Positions 24,849-33,028 of a stretch of 64,000 nucleotides of DNA are shown one piece after another. The stretch comes from Bradyrhizobium diazoefficiens (GTDB lineage: Bacteria > Pseudomonadota > Alphaproteobacteria > Rhizobiales > Xanthobacteraceae). The translations under genes were made by a program, and so were the position numbers. Within the stretch, counting starts at the first letter, position 1, and each line of letters opens with the position of its first letter. The stretch covers positions 55,500 through 119,499 of the forward strand of contig NZ_JAFCJJ010000020.1 in the NCBI RefSeq assembly GCF_018131015.1, in the 5' to 3' direction. Below the pieces are notes generated by a model. The model was not told the origin of the DNA. It did not search any database and saw only the letters and a list, made by a program, of their open reading frames with translations.

Positions 24849-26213
24849 TCAATCGCACCGCGCTTTGCTGTCGTCGCCGAGGCGGCGCGTCAGCGCGATC
24901 AGCACCACGAAGGTCGCAAGCCACACCATCCGCGCGCCGTAGCGATCGTGCGGGCCCGAGATCACGCCGCAGATGAAGGCGTTGCCGAGCAGCGCCAGCG
25001 TGACGGTCGCCGCCAGCAGCGTCAAATCGTCGAGCCGGCGGTTGGCGGCCGCATGCGCCAGCAAGCCAAGTAGCGCCAGCATCGAGGCCAGCGCGACCGG
25101 GACGTGCAGCCAGTTGACGTAACTGAAATCAATGCCCCAATGCTGCTGCCGCGCGGCGCGCATCGGCGCAATCTGTGCCGGGATGTAGCGTTCGATGATG
25201 CCGTAGGTGTGCGGGATCCAGACGCTGGAGCCTTCGCCGGTGGCGACATGCAGCAATTGCTGGCCCAGCGCGCGGAGCGCCGCGCCGGCCTGCCAGGCCG
25301 GATAGTCGGCGAGCGAATCGACGACGATGGTGCCCATCTCGTCGCTCAGGCCTTCGAAGCGGCCGAGCGTGTTGAACATGCTCTTGCCCCACAAAAACTC
25401 GTCGGCGGTCGCAGGCAGCTCGTTGCGATACGGACAGAGCTTGTAGTGCTCGCGCGGGCAATGGTCGTTGAGGTAGCGCGCGACGATGCCGTCCTGCATC
25501 ATGCGGCCGAAGGCAACGCCGTAGCCGCCCGGCGTCCAGGCCCATTTGCCGGACAGGGCATGATTGGCCGACAGCAGCAGCAGCGCGCCCGCAACGATGG
25601 TGAGGCTCGCCGTGCAAAGTCCGGCAACCGGCAGGCGGGGGCCAAGGAATGGCCGCATGATCCAGCCGGCGATGCAGAGTCCGACCAGCACGCCGAGCGT
25701 GGCGCTGTGGGTCGCTGCGGCAAAGGCGGTGAAGACGAACAGTGCGATTTTTTCGAGCGTGGAGGTCCGGCTGCCTGCGACGATCAGCAGGAACACGGAC
25801 AGCACCGACAGTCCTGCAAAGATGTCGGTGAGCAGCATGCCCGCGAGCCAGGGCAGCGCCGTCGACAGGATCAGGAGCAGGCTGATCGCGACGAAGCGGA
25901 CGCTCTGCATCAGGCCGAGCACGCGCAGGGTGAGCTGCAGCAACCACAGCGTCGCCAGCGACTGGACCGCGAGGTTGATCCAGAAGCCGAAGGGCTCGCC
26001 ATAATGCAGATAGAGGCCGAACACGGTGGAGCGGCTCGGGACGAGATAACCCTCGTACCAGCGCGCCAGATAGCCGCCGGTGTCCCATTGCAACAGCGGA
26101 TAGCCGTTCCAGAACGCCGGCGCGATCATCAGGAGGGGCAGGGCCGCCGCCGCCAGCCGCAGCCAGAACGTCTCAGCGGCGCGCGCGCGCAATTGGTCGG
26201 TGGTGATGCTCAA
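24849..26213 (-). CDS. Polytopic membrane protein of unknown function
   Basis: This 454-residue protein has about ten predicted membrane helices and large periplasmic loops, one containing PREHYKLCPYRNELPATADE. The layout, with a first loop YPLLQWDTGGYLARWYEGY after helix 1, resembles GT-C-fold glycosyltransferases of the GT39/GT87 type, in which acidic residues in the first loop are catalytic. I could not identify the family. It may transfer a lipid-linked sugar, but this is inference. It is divergent from cysE with 276 bases between. Confidence 0.6.
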   Translation of the reverse strand: MSITTDQLRARAAETFWLRLAAAALPLLMIAPAFWNGYPLLQWDTGGYLARWYEGYLVPSRSTVFGLYLHYGEPFGFWINLAVQSLATLWLLQLTLRVLGLMQSVRFVAISLLLILSTALPWLAGMLLTDIFAGLSVLSVFLLIVAGSRTSTLEKIALFVFTAFAAATHSATLGVLVGLCIAGWIMRPFLGPRLPVAGLCTASLTIVAGALLLLSANHALSGKWAWTPGGYGVAFGRMMQDGIVARYLNDHCPREHYKLCPYRNELPATADEFLWGKSMFNTLGRFEGLSDEMGTIVVDSLADYPAWQAGAALRALGQQLLHVATGEGSSVWIPHTYGIIERYIPAQIAPMRAARQQHWGIDFSYVNWLHVPVALASMLALLGLLAHAAANRRLDDLTLLAATVTLALLGNAFICGVISGPHDRYGARMVWLATFVVLIALTRRLGDDSKARCD

Positions 26214-26489
26214 TTCAGCTCCGTCGTCCCGCGCACCATGCCCGCAATGGCCGTCGGGACGGAATTCACCAATAGTTTGACGCTGGCCGCTTGAATTCCG
26301 GCGAAAGCCTGACCACCTTGAGCCGACCCCGGCTTTCGGGGGCGGCAGAATAAACTGTTGTGATTCAATGCCTTGACGTGCTTTCGCGGGGCAGGGAAGC
26401 GTTCACTCTCAGGCAAGCGCGTCAGGACTCCGTCGTTTAGTCTATGATATAGAGCCAGCCAAACCAGCCAATTCGAAAGAGCAGATCCC

Positions 26490-27314
26490 ATGGCAGTGCA
26501 TCAGGTCAATCCGGGAGGAAAGCTCGCATCGCTCGATCCGATCTGGGACCGGATCCGCGGCGAGGCGGAGGACATCGTCCACCGCGAGCCCGAGCTTGCG
26601 ACCTTCATCTATTCGACGGTGTTGCATCACAGCCGCCTCGAGGACTCGGTCATCCATCGTCTCGCCGACCGGCTGGATCATTCCGCGCTGTCGGGCGATC
26701 TGGTGCGCCAGACCTATGACGAGGCGCTGCGCGACAATCCCGATCTCGGCAATGCCTTCCGCGCCGATCTCGTCGCCGTCTACGATCGCGATCCCGCCAC
26801 CTCGCGCTTCATCGATCCCTTGCTCTACTTCAAGGGCTTTCATGCCATCCAGACCCACCGGCTGGCGCACTGGCTCTATCTGAAGGGCCGCAAGGACTTT
26901 GCATATTACCTGCAGAGCCGCGCCTCGGCGGTGTTCCAGACCGACATCAATCCGGCCGCGCGCATCGGCCGCGGCATCTTCCTCGACCACGCCACCGGCT
27001 TCGTCTGCGGCGAGACGGCGTTGATCGAGGACGACGTCTCGATCCTGCACGGCGTCACGCTCGGCGGCACCGGCAAGGAGAACGAGGACCGTCATCCGAA
27101 GATCCGCCAGGGCGTGCTGATCGGCGCCGGCGCAAAGATCCTCGGCAACATCGAGATCGGCCATTGCGCGCGCATCGCGGCCGGTTCGGTCGTGGTCAAG
27201 CCGGTGCCTCACAACGTCACGGTGGCCGGCGTACCCGCCAAGATCGTCGGCGAGGCCGGTTGCGCCGAGCCGTCCCGCACCATGGACCAGATGATCAACG
27301 CGATGGGACTTTGA
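26490..27314 (+). CDS. cysE: Serine O-acetyltransferase
   Basis: The 274-residue protein has the CysE N-terminal helical domain (DPIWDRIRGEAEDIV) and the catalytic His region (FHAIQTHRLAHWLY). A left-handed beta-helix of hexapeptide repeats follows (about residues 150-245), including IFLDHATGFVCGETALIEDD and VTLGGTGKE. It makes O-acetylserine from serine and acetyl-CoA, the first step of cysteine synthesis. The C-terminus ends MGL rather than the usual Ile that docks into CysK, so cysteine synthase complex formation may be weaker. It stands as a single gene with a clear intrinsic terminator after it. Confidence 0.93.
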   Translation: MAVHQVNPGGKLASLDPIWDRIRGEAEDIVHREPELATFIYSTVLHHSRLEDSVIHRLADRLDHSALSGDLVRQTYDEALRDNPDLGNAFRADLVAVYDRDPATSRFIDPLLYFKGFHAIQTHRLAHWLYLKGRKDFAYYLQSRASAVFQTDINPAARIGRGIFLDHATGFVCGETALIEDDVSILHGVTLGGTGKENEDRHPKIRQGVLIGAGAKILGNIEIGHCARIAAGSVVVKPVPHNVTVAGVPAKIVGEAGCAEPSRTMDQMINAMGL

Positions 27315-27325
27315 GCGCGTGCGGT

Positions 27326-27351
27326 AAGGGCCGGATTATCCGGCCCTTTTC
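27326..27351 (+). terminator. Intrinsic terminator of cysE
   Basis: A stem of GGGCCGGA and TCCGGCCC around a TTA loop is followed by TTTTC, 12 bases after the cysE stop. Confidence 0.9.
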
Positions 27352-27438
27352 GTCCCCAAATTGTTTGGCAATTCATGCTGGCGGTTCGCCGCGTCTCGTC
27401 CTAAAACCCCGCCGACCAATTTCGATCGGAGACCTGCC

Positions 27439-27657
27439 GTGGACGTCAAGGAAGTCAGGAAGCTCGACGCGTATCTGAAGCGCGTATTCGGCAATCCCAA
27501 GATCCGCGTCGTGCCGCGGCCGAAGAAGGACGATTCCGCCGAGGTCTACATCGGCGAGGAGTTCATCGGCGTGCTCTTCGTCGACGACGAGGACGACGAT
27601 CGCTCGTTCCAGTTCCAGATGGCGATCCTCGAGGACGATCTCGTCGATCAGGAGTAA
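27439..27657 (+). CDS. DUF3126 family protein
   Basis: The 72-residue acidic protein starts at GTG (MDVKEVRKLDAYLKRVFG) and contains the family text EVYIGEEFIGVLFVDDEDD followed by RSFQFQMAILEDDL. DUF3126 proteins are widespread in Rhizobiales, usually single copy and often downstream of cysE, but have no known biochemical role. The GTG was chosen because coding character starts exactly there; an upstream in-frame ATG at 27361 would cross non-coding sequence. Confidence 0.85.
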   Translation: MDVKEVRKLDAYLKRVFGNPKIRVVPRPKKDDSAEVYIGEEFIGVLFVDDEDDDRSFQFQMAILEDDLVDQE

Positions 27658-27666
27658 CGCGGCCCT

Positions 27667-27830
27667 CGTGTCCCGGACGCGCTGCAACGCTTTTTGCGTT
27701 GCTGCGCAGAGCCGGGACCCAGAAGCTGGATAGCGCATCTCCGCAGCATGGGCCCCGGCTCTGCAGCGCACCGTCGAACTGGACAATGCTCCGCATCGCC
27801 AGGGAGACGCTGCGCTGCGTCCGGGGCACG
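27667..27830 (+). repeat. Palindromic intergenic repeat, family A copy 1
   Basis: This 164 bp imperfect palindrome is bounded by CGTGTCCCGGACGC and GCGTCCGGGGCACG, with inner arms GCAGAGCCGGGACCC and GGGCCCCGGCTCTGC. A second copy lies inverted at 57248-57415. It lies just after the DUF3126 gene and contains no gene. Confidence 0.8.
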
Positions 27831-27860
27831 CATCGAACATCGAGGCGTGCACTCTCTACA

Positions 27861-27943
27861 TCGTCATTGCGGGCGAAGCGAAGCAATCCAGAATCCCACC
27901 GCGGAAAGATTCCTGGATTGCTTCGCTTCGCTCGCAATGACGA
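27861..27943 (+). repeat. Long hairpin repeat with 31 bp arms
   Basis: Arms 27861-27891 and 27913-27943 match at 30 of 31 positions and begin TCGTCATTGCG. The core GCGAAGCGAAGCAATCCAG is a REP-like sequence familiar from Bradyrhizobium intergenic regions. There is no T-tract. Confidence 0.85.
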
Positions 27944-27961
27944 ACACTGTTGTCGCGGTCG

Positions 27962-28432
27962 CTAGGACGCGGACTCGTTGAGGCGCAGCCATAGCCTGAT
28001 TGACGCGAGTTGAACGAATGCGAGGTAGTTGGCGGCGAGCCTATCGCAGCGCGTCGCCACCCGACGACATTGTTTGATCTTGTTGAAGAACCGCTCGACT
28101 TGGTTGCGAGCACGACAGAGATGAGGGCTAAAGCAGATCGGATCGCTGCGATTGCTTTTCGGCGGGATGTTGGCCCACGCGCCCTTCTTCATGGCAAGCG
28201 CTTCTATGATGCGGCCCCAAACACCGGCCCCGCGCCATCTGACGAAGCGGTTGAAGCAAGTGGTGTATGGGCCAAGCGCCGTCGGCAGATCACGCCAGGG
28301 TGCTCCTGATCGGAGGACCCGGAAGATGCCATTCAGGGCCCGTCTGTCGTTGACCCGAGGAACGCCACGCGGCTTGTTCGGCAGCATCGGCCTGACGGCG
28401 GTCCATTCATGGTCGGCGAGTTCGTAGCGCAT
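27962..28432 (-). pseudogene. IS5-family transposase with in-frame internal deletion
   Basis: The 156-residue frame begins with the IS5/IS427-type N-terminus (MRYELADHEWTAVRPMLP and FRVLRSGAPWRDLP). It ends with the conserved C-terminus (NQVERFFNKIKQCRRVATR and LAANYLAFVQLASIRLWLR). The middle of the protein, which carries the first two catalytic Asp residues, is missing: text jumps from GRIIEALAMKK to GAWANIPPKSNR. A full-length relative is about 250-270 residues. The open frame is preserved, but the product cannot be an active transposase. I found no matching inverted repeats around it, so the element ends are also lost or displaced. Confidence 0.85.
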
Positions 28433-28647
28433 GATTCGAGCCCCAGTTCGGAAGTTTGAATCACGGCAGTCCGGCCAAACGCAACGCTCCTGGCCCGCTC
28501 CTGGTACGGCGCTTGCGGTCAGGAGCGGACATCAACCAGCCCTCAATCTCTGCCAAATGCGCCGAAAATGGCCCGCTGCGGACATCGACCCGGCATTGCT
28601 CCTTTTAAAGCATTGACGAGGCGTTCTAGAATGCATATTCTAATGAA

Positions 28648-29244
28648 ATGCGAGCCAAGTTTGCCGATGGCGACTTTCTTACCGCAGCATTGGCCATTGC
28701 CGTAGAGCACGGGCCGGCTGCCGCTACGGTGGCATCAATTAGTGATCGCCTCAAAGCCCCTATCGGCTCGTTCTATCACCGCTTTTCATCGCGCGACGTC
28801 TTACTCGGAAGCCTGTGGCTCAAGACGGTTCTGGATTTTCAAAAGGGCGTTTCCGTTGCCCTTGACGCTCAGAATGGATTGGAGGCCGCGCTGCATACGC
28901 CGAAATGGTCGCGACAACACCTCGACGAAGCCCGTCTCTTGCTGGTTTTTGATCGAGAAGATTTTGTCAGAGACGAATGGCCCGAGGAGTTGCGAGAGCA
29001 GGTTGCCGCGATGTCCCGACGAATGAAAAATGCGGCGTCACGCCGTGCCCATGCCGTCTTCGGCCGCGATGGAGCCGAAGAAAGGCGCCTCGCCGACTTC
29101 CTGATATCGAATGTGCCGGTGGCGGCTGTGCGTGAGCATATAAAGCGCCGCGAAGCGCCCCCGCCGATTGTTGATCAGATGATTTGCACGACGTACTCGG
29201 CGATCGTCGCGGACTACCGCGCTCGCCACGCCAACGACGACTAG
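28648..29244 (+). CDS. TetR/AcrR-family transcriptional regulator
   Basis: The 198-residue protein has an N-terminal TetR helix-turn-helix (residues about 8-50: FLTAALAIAVEHGPAAATVA, then SISDRLKAPIGSFYHRFSSR) and a variable helical ligand domain. The recognition helix text GSFYHRFSSRDVL is classical. It is followed on the same strand by a VOC protein and a flavoprotein oxidoreductase, so it probably represses this small cluster in response to the substrate or a product. No operator was identified with confidence in the 215 bases upstream. Confidence 0.85.
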   Translation: MRAKFADGDFLTAALAIAVEHGPAAATVASISDRLKAPIGSFYHRFSSRDVLLGSLWLKTVLDFQKGVSVALDAQNGLEAALHTPKWSRQHLDEARLLLVFDREDFVRDEWPEELREQVAAMSRRMKNAASRRAHAVFGRDGAEERRLADFLISNVPVAAVREHIKRREAPPPIVDQMICTTYSAIVADYRARHANDD

Positions 29245-29344
29245 GACTCGCTGAAAGCCGACGGCTGTCTGATCAAGCATTGAGTGCCTATGCGAAACGG
29301 ACCTTTCTTCGTCGAAGACTAGCCAACGCAAAGGAGGGTTTTCA

Positions 29345-29728
29345 GTGTTCAGTCATATGACCATTGGTACTCGTGACCTGGCTCGAGCTGTCGTGTTCTA
29401 CGATAGGGTGCTGGCGCCCCTGGGAATCGAGCGCCTTCCCGGCAAATATCCGTCGTGGGCATCGTGGCAGCGTCCGGGTGAGGCGCCAAAGCTGTGGGTC
29501 GGTTTGCCCTTCAACAAATTGCCGGCACATCAGGGCAACGGCTGGATGGCGGCATTCTGCGCCTCCAGCAGAAAAGCTGTTGACCAGGCATACGCTGCGG
29601 CAATCGCCGCAGGTGCTCAGGACGAAGGCGCGCCAGGTCTGCGACCCAACTTCGCGCCCAATTATTACGGTGCATATGTTCGCGATCTGGACGGCAACAA
29701 GATCCACTTTGTCTGTCGGGGGGAATAA
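29345..29728 (+). CDS. VOC-family (glyoxalase/dioxygenase fold) protein
   Basis: This 127-residue protein has the paired beta-alpha-beta modules of the vicinal oxygen chelate fold, with HMTIGTRDLARAVVFYDRVL at the start and AYVRDLDGNKIHFVCRG at the end. The usual metal ligands would be His4 and a C-terminal Glu or similar; the ending is IHFVC, so the second metal ligand is uncertain. The start is GTG, 7-8 bases after GGAGG. It lies between the TetR regulator and the flavoprotein, probably in one operon. Confidence 0.8.
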   Translation: MFSHMTIGTRDLARAVVFYDRVLAPLGIERLPGKYPSWASWQRPGEAPKLWVGLPFNKLPAHQGNGWMAAFCASSRKAVDQAYAAAIAAGAQDEGAPGLRPNFAPNYYGAYVRDLDGNKIHFVCRGE

Positions 29729-29759
29729 GCGAACCGAAGCTGTGACGGAGGTCTAGCAC

Positions 29760-31538
29760 ATGAGCCAATCCGTACCCATCAGCGCGGCAGGCATGAGAGC
29801 GGCCTGCATCGAAGCAAAGGCTCTGTCCCTTGAGAGCGGCACATGCGACGTCCTGGTTGCAGGGTCCGGTGCAGGAGGGTTCGCTGCTGCACTGGCAGCC
29901 CGCCTTCACGGGCTCGATGTGATCATGGTCGAGAAGGAGCCGCTGTTTGGCGGGACCACGGCCTATTCCGCGGGCGTGATCTGGATTCCGGTCAACACCC
30001 ATGAAAAGGCGGCTGGGATCCCCGATACGCGGGAGGATGCACTTGCGTATCTCGCGCACCATGTCGGCAACAGGCTGGAACGTGCCAAAGCCGAGGCCTT
30101 CGTGGACAACGCGCCGGCGATGCTCGACCAGTTTGAGCGCGAAGGTATTGCCGCCTTTACCCTGGTGCAAACTTGGCCCGATTACCATCCGGACGAACCT
30201 GGTGCCTCGAAGGGGGGACGCTCGCTGGGGTCGGACGAATACGATGGCCGGGCGCTTGGCCCGTGGTTCACCAAGCTGCGGCCCCCGATCAAGACCATGA
30301 CTGCATTCGGCGGCATGATGATCGGCCGTAGCGATCTCCCGCATGTGTTCAGGATGACGAAGTCGCTGCGATCTGCGCTGCACGTCGGGCGCATGATGGC
30401 GCGCCACATCCGCGACCGTTTGAGCCACAGCCGCGGTACGCGCCTCGTCAACGGGAATGCGCTCGTAGCCCGCCTCGCGGTGAGCGCATTCCAGCGCGGC
30501 ATTCCGCTGTGGCTCAATTCCCCTGTCGTGGAACTGGTTTGCGGCGGCGGCCAGGTCACCGGGGCGGTCGTGGAGCGGGACGGCAAGCGTTTGGAGCTCA
30601 AGGTTCGCCGCGGAGTCGTGCTCGCGTGCGGAGGCTTTCCCGCAAACGACGACCTCAAGCGACGCGTCTACGCGAACGCCGCGGCGAGCAAGAACCACGT
30701 TTTACTGGCGCCTCCTGGCAACACGGGCGATGGGCTGCGGTTGGCCCGGTCCGCCGGCGGCACGCTTCACGACGAGCTTCACCAGCCGGCAGCGTGGACG
30801 CCGGTGTCATTGGTGCCGCAGACGGATGGGTCATCCATCCCGTTCCCGCATTTCTTTGACCGCGGCAAGCCCGGTTATATCAGCGTCGACCGACGCGGCC
30901 GCCGCTTCGTCAACGAGGCCTTGTCGTATCACGTGTTCGTACCGGCCTTGGTCGAAGCCTGCCGCGGCGATCAGCAGGCGGAAGCGTGGATCGTGTGCGA
31001 CCATCGCGCAATTCGTCGCTTCGGTCTCGGCGCCCTCGGCCCCGCGCCGCTGTCGGTACGGCCATTCCTGCGGTCCGGCTACATCCAGCGAAGCAACACC
31101 GTGCGGGGACTTGCGGAGGCTTGCGGGATCGATGCTGCCGGGCTTGAGCGCACAATCAGCGAATTCAACGGTCCCGCGCAACGGGGCGAGGACCACGAGT
31201 TCCAACGCGGCTCGGACGCCTACCAGCATTTCAGCGGAGCACCCGGCCACAAGCCCAACCCATGCATTGCCCCGCTGGATAAACCGCCGTTCTATGCCGT
31301 GCGCGTCATTCCAAGCGAACTGGGGACGTTCGCTGGCATTCAGACCAATGCCAGCGCGCAAGTGATTGACAGCGACGGCCAGCCGATTGCCGGTCTCTAT
31401 GCGGTCGGCAACGATGCTGCGAGTGTCATGGGAGGCACGTATCCTGGCGCCGGCATAACGATAGGCCCCGCAATGACCTTTGGATACATCGCAGGGCGCC
31501 ACTTGGCCGGCTTAGGGTCGGAAAGCATCGCGACTTGA
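29760..31538 (+). CDS. FAD-dependent oxidoreductase of the fumarate reductase / ketosteroid dehydrogenase group
   Basis: The 592-residue protein has a dinucleotide-binding fold near residue 30 (DVLVAGSGAGGFAAALAAR), FGGTTAYSAGVIWIP for FAD and substrate, and a C-terminal FAD motif (GLYAVGNDAASVMGGTYPGA followed by GITIGPAMTFGYIAG). This architecture is shared by 3-ketosteroid-delta1-dehydrogenases and fumarate reductase flavoprotein-like enzymes, which remove or add hydrogen across a C-C bond next to a carbonyl. The actual substrate is unknown. It starts 31 bases after the VOC gene with GGAGG upstream and is the last gene of the TetR cluster. Confidence 0.85.
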   Translation: MSQSVPISAAGMRAACIEAKALSLESGTCDVLVAGSGAGGFAAALAARLHGLDVIMVEKEPLFGGTTAYSAGVIWIPVNTHEKAAGIPDTREDALAYLAHHVGNRLERAKAEAFVDNAPAMLDQFEREGIAAFTLVQTWPDYHPDEPGASKGGRSLGSDEYDGRALGPWFTKLRPPIKTMTAFGGMMIGRSDLPHVFRMTKSLRSALHVGRMMARHIRDRLSHSRGTRLVNGNALVARLAVSAFQRGIPLWLNSPVVELVCGGGQVTGAVVERDGKRLELKVRRGVVLACGGFPANDDLKRRVYANAAASKNHVLLAPPGNTGDGLRLARSAGGTLHDELHQPAAWTPVSLVPQTDGSSIPFPHFFDRGKPGYISVDRRGRRFVNEALSYHVFVPALVEACRGDQQAEAWIVCDHRAIRRFGLGALGPAPLSVRPFLRSGYIQRSNTVRGLAEACGIDAAGLERTISEFNGPAQRGEDHEFQRGSDAYQHFSGAPGHKPNPCIAPLDKPPFYAVRVIPSELGTFAGIQTNASAQVIDSDGQPIAGLYAVGNDAASVMGGTYPGAGITIGPAMTFGYIAGRHLAGLGSESIAT

Positions 31539-31665
31539 TGCCGAGCTGCGGATGATTTTACTAGCGCAGTCGGCTCTCAAATGCGTTCTGATTGTTGCTG
31601 ATGACCACGTTGCCTCTTCTGTTCTTGGCCCATCGCGACATATTGCGCTGCTGCACGGCCTAATT

Positions 31666-31812
31666 CTACCTCTTCGCAAGAATGTGCAGCCGCGCCGTCG
31701 CGTCAGCGACGATGATGTCGTGCGCGTTGGCGAGCTCGGCATGCACGACCATGCCGCGATCCGTCCGCTCGACAATTCGCGCGCGTGCCGTGATCGGCCC
31801 GACCCCGGCCGG
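31666..31812 (-). pseudogene. PaaI-type thioesterase, 3' fragment cut off by the transposon
   Basis: This part encodes PAGVGPITARARIVERTD and then HAELANAHDIIVADATARLH to a TAG stop, that is, the last beta strands of a hotdog-fold thioesterase. It joins in frame to the 5' fragment at 35325-35581 if the transposon and one copy of the 8 bp duplication are removed, giving a protein of about 131 residues. As it stands it has no start. Confidence 0.9.
31805..31812. repeat. Left copy of 8 bp target-site duplication
   Basis: CCGGCCGG directly abuts the left terminal repeat GGTAGTGTCTCA; the same 8 bases abut the right end at 35325-35332. Confidence 0.9.
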
Positions 31813-31832
31813 GGTAGTGTCTCAATTTGAAA

Positions 31833-32000
31833 TCAATTGCTTCTAACCTCTCCCCGCCCATTGCACCGTTGGCACACCATCGTCCCGCTGCATCGAGGAC
31901 AGGGTGCAGCGAAGAATTTTGATGGGTCATGGCCGCCGTTATGGCGGCAGTGCGAGCAATCACCCTTCCCATCACAAGCCGGACAATCCCTCATTGCCAT
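31833..32000 (-). CDS. 55-residue zinc protein with four CxxC motifs (DnaJ zinc-finger-like)
   Basis: The frame reads MAMRDCPACDGKGDCSHC and ends CPRCSGTMVCQRCNGRGEV, so it has CPAC, CSHC, CPRC and CQRC. Two of these are in the CxxCxGxG form of the DnaJ zinc-binding region. It would bind two zinc ions and is too short to be a co-chaperone. A GGGAGG lies about 6 bases before the ATG. It is the first gene from the left end of the transposon and is divergent from the small basic protein. Related proteins may act in binding nucleic acid or unfolded protein, but I do not know a function. Confidence 0.75.
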   Translation of the reverse strand: MAMRDCPACDGKGDCSHCRHNGGHDPSKFFAAPCPRCSGTMVCQRCNGRGEVRSN

Positions 32001-32060
32001 GGCGTCCCTCCCTGATTGGTGCTATGCTTAGCGGCAAGCAGTCTATAGGTTGCGGAGCCA

Positions 32061-32288
32061 ATGCCAAGAGGACCTAAGGGCGAGAAGCGCCCCGCTGATT
32101 CCATCCAGAACGCGTTTCTGGTGGGCAGGATCGCGACCGGAGAGGCTGAGGAAGAGTTCGACGCGAAGTCTGCCGCCGCTCAGCTCGGGAGCCTTGGCGG
32201 GAGGGCCCGCGCAGCAAAGCTGAGCCCAAAGAAGCGGAAAGAAATCGCAAAAAAAGCCGCCCAAAAGCGGTGGTCTGAACCTACTTGA
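32061..32288 (+). CDS. Small basic protein with KRW-type C-terminus, mobile-element associated
   Basis: The 75-residue protein starts MPRGPKGEKRPAD. Its middle is LVGRIATGEAEEEF and its C-terminal half is strongly basic: QLGSLGGRARAAKLSPKKRK, then EIAKKAAQKRW. The GG-x-ARA plus Lys-rich helix pattern is common in small rhizobial proteins found near transposons and is sometimes annotated as RNA-binding or histone-like. Nucleic-acid binding is plausible from charge only. Its last 8 bases overlap the convergent toxin gene. Confidence 0.65.
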   Translation: MPRGPKGEKRPADSIQNAFLVGRIATGEAEEEFDAKSAAAQLGSLGGRARAAKLSPKKRKEIAKKAAQKRWSEPT

Positions 32289-32550
32289 AAAGGTCGGAGT
32301 GCGTCCCCGTTCTTGCGAGCAGAAGAACCTCCCCCTCGTCTCGATAGATCAAGCACCAATCCCCTTGGACATGACAGCCTCTAAAGCTATCCCACGGTCC
32401 TTTCAGGGGGTGGTCGTCGTCGATGGGGGAGAGCGGTTCCCCCATCTGTAGCTTCTGAACGATTGCAGCGAGCTTCTGAAGCCGGTAGCCACGGCTAGCG
32501 ACCCGTTTCAGGTCCTTCTTGTACTGGGTCATGAGTCGGAGAGCTTTCAT
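32281..32550 (-). CDS. YafQ/RelE-type toxin
   Basis: The 89-residue protein matches YafQ in its C-terminal half: the DDHPLKGPWDSFRGCHV region, DWCLIYRDEGEVLLLARTGT and a terminal HSDLFK. These hold the His, Asp, Trp, Arg and His positions used by YafQ to cut mRNA in the ribosome. Start ATG; the gene lies 19 bases after its antitoxin on the same strand, the normal antitoxin-first order. It would be a ribosome-dependent mRNA endonuclease in the cytosol. It probably serves as a maintenance module of the transposon. Confidence 0.85.
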   Translation of the reverse strand: MKALRLMTQYKKDLKRVASRGYRLQKLAAIVQKLQMGEPLSPIDDDHPLKGPWDSFRGCHVQGDWCLIYRDEGEVLLLARTGTHSDLFK

Positions 32551-32569
32551 GCTCTCTCGATATCATCAT

Positions 32570-32836
32570 TTAGTCCTCGTTCAAAACCTGAGCGAAAACA
32601 TCCTCAGCCAACCCATGGTAAAGTTGTCCGCCGCCAGCCTCAGCCTCCTTGAGGGCTTCCACGGTTTCCTCATTGGGAATGCAGACGTCAAAGGGCAGCC
32701 CCTTTCGGAGAACCACTTGGCGGTAGAACATAGTGATCGCTTGGGACGTCGAAACGCCGACCTTGGCAAGGACCTTTTCTGCCTGGTTCTTTAGAGTCGG
32801 ATCAATCCTAGCGTTGAGATAAGCTGTCTTTCCCAT
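32570..32836 (-). CDS. DinJ/RelB-type antitoxin
   Basis: The 88-residue protein has the ribbon-helix-helix start typical of DinJ (MGKTAYLNARIDPTLKNQAE, then VLAKVGVSTSQAITMFYRQV). A KGLPFDV segment and an acidic C-terminal part follow that would wrap the toxin. The RHH domain should bind its own promoter and autoregulate the pair. The ATG at 32836 was preferred over a start 9 bases upstream because GGAG precedes it and MGKT is the usual beginning. It is divergent from the recombinase-like gene. Confidence 0.85.
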   Translation of the reverse strand: MGKTAYLNARIDPTLKNQAEKVLAKVGVSTSQAITMFYRQVVLRKGLPFDVCIPNEETVEALKEAEAGGGQLYHGLAEDVFAQVLNED

Positions 32837-33028
32837 AGGAAACACTCCAGTAATCCACCTCTATTTGTAACACAAATGCGTTACGAGGCAAGCCGTTCCA
32901 GCGTCAAATTTGGGTGAATTATTGTTTACCATCAACAACTTACGCTATATATTCGCTCTGTGGCGATGTGCGGCCAACGCCCTGATGTGTCCTTGACTCT
33001 CCACCCGCATCCCGCGAAAAGAGCGGTG

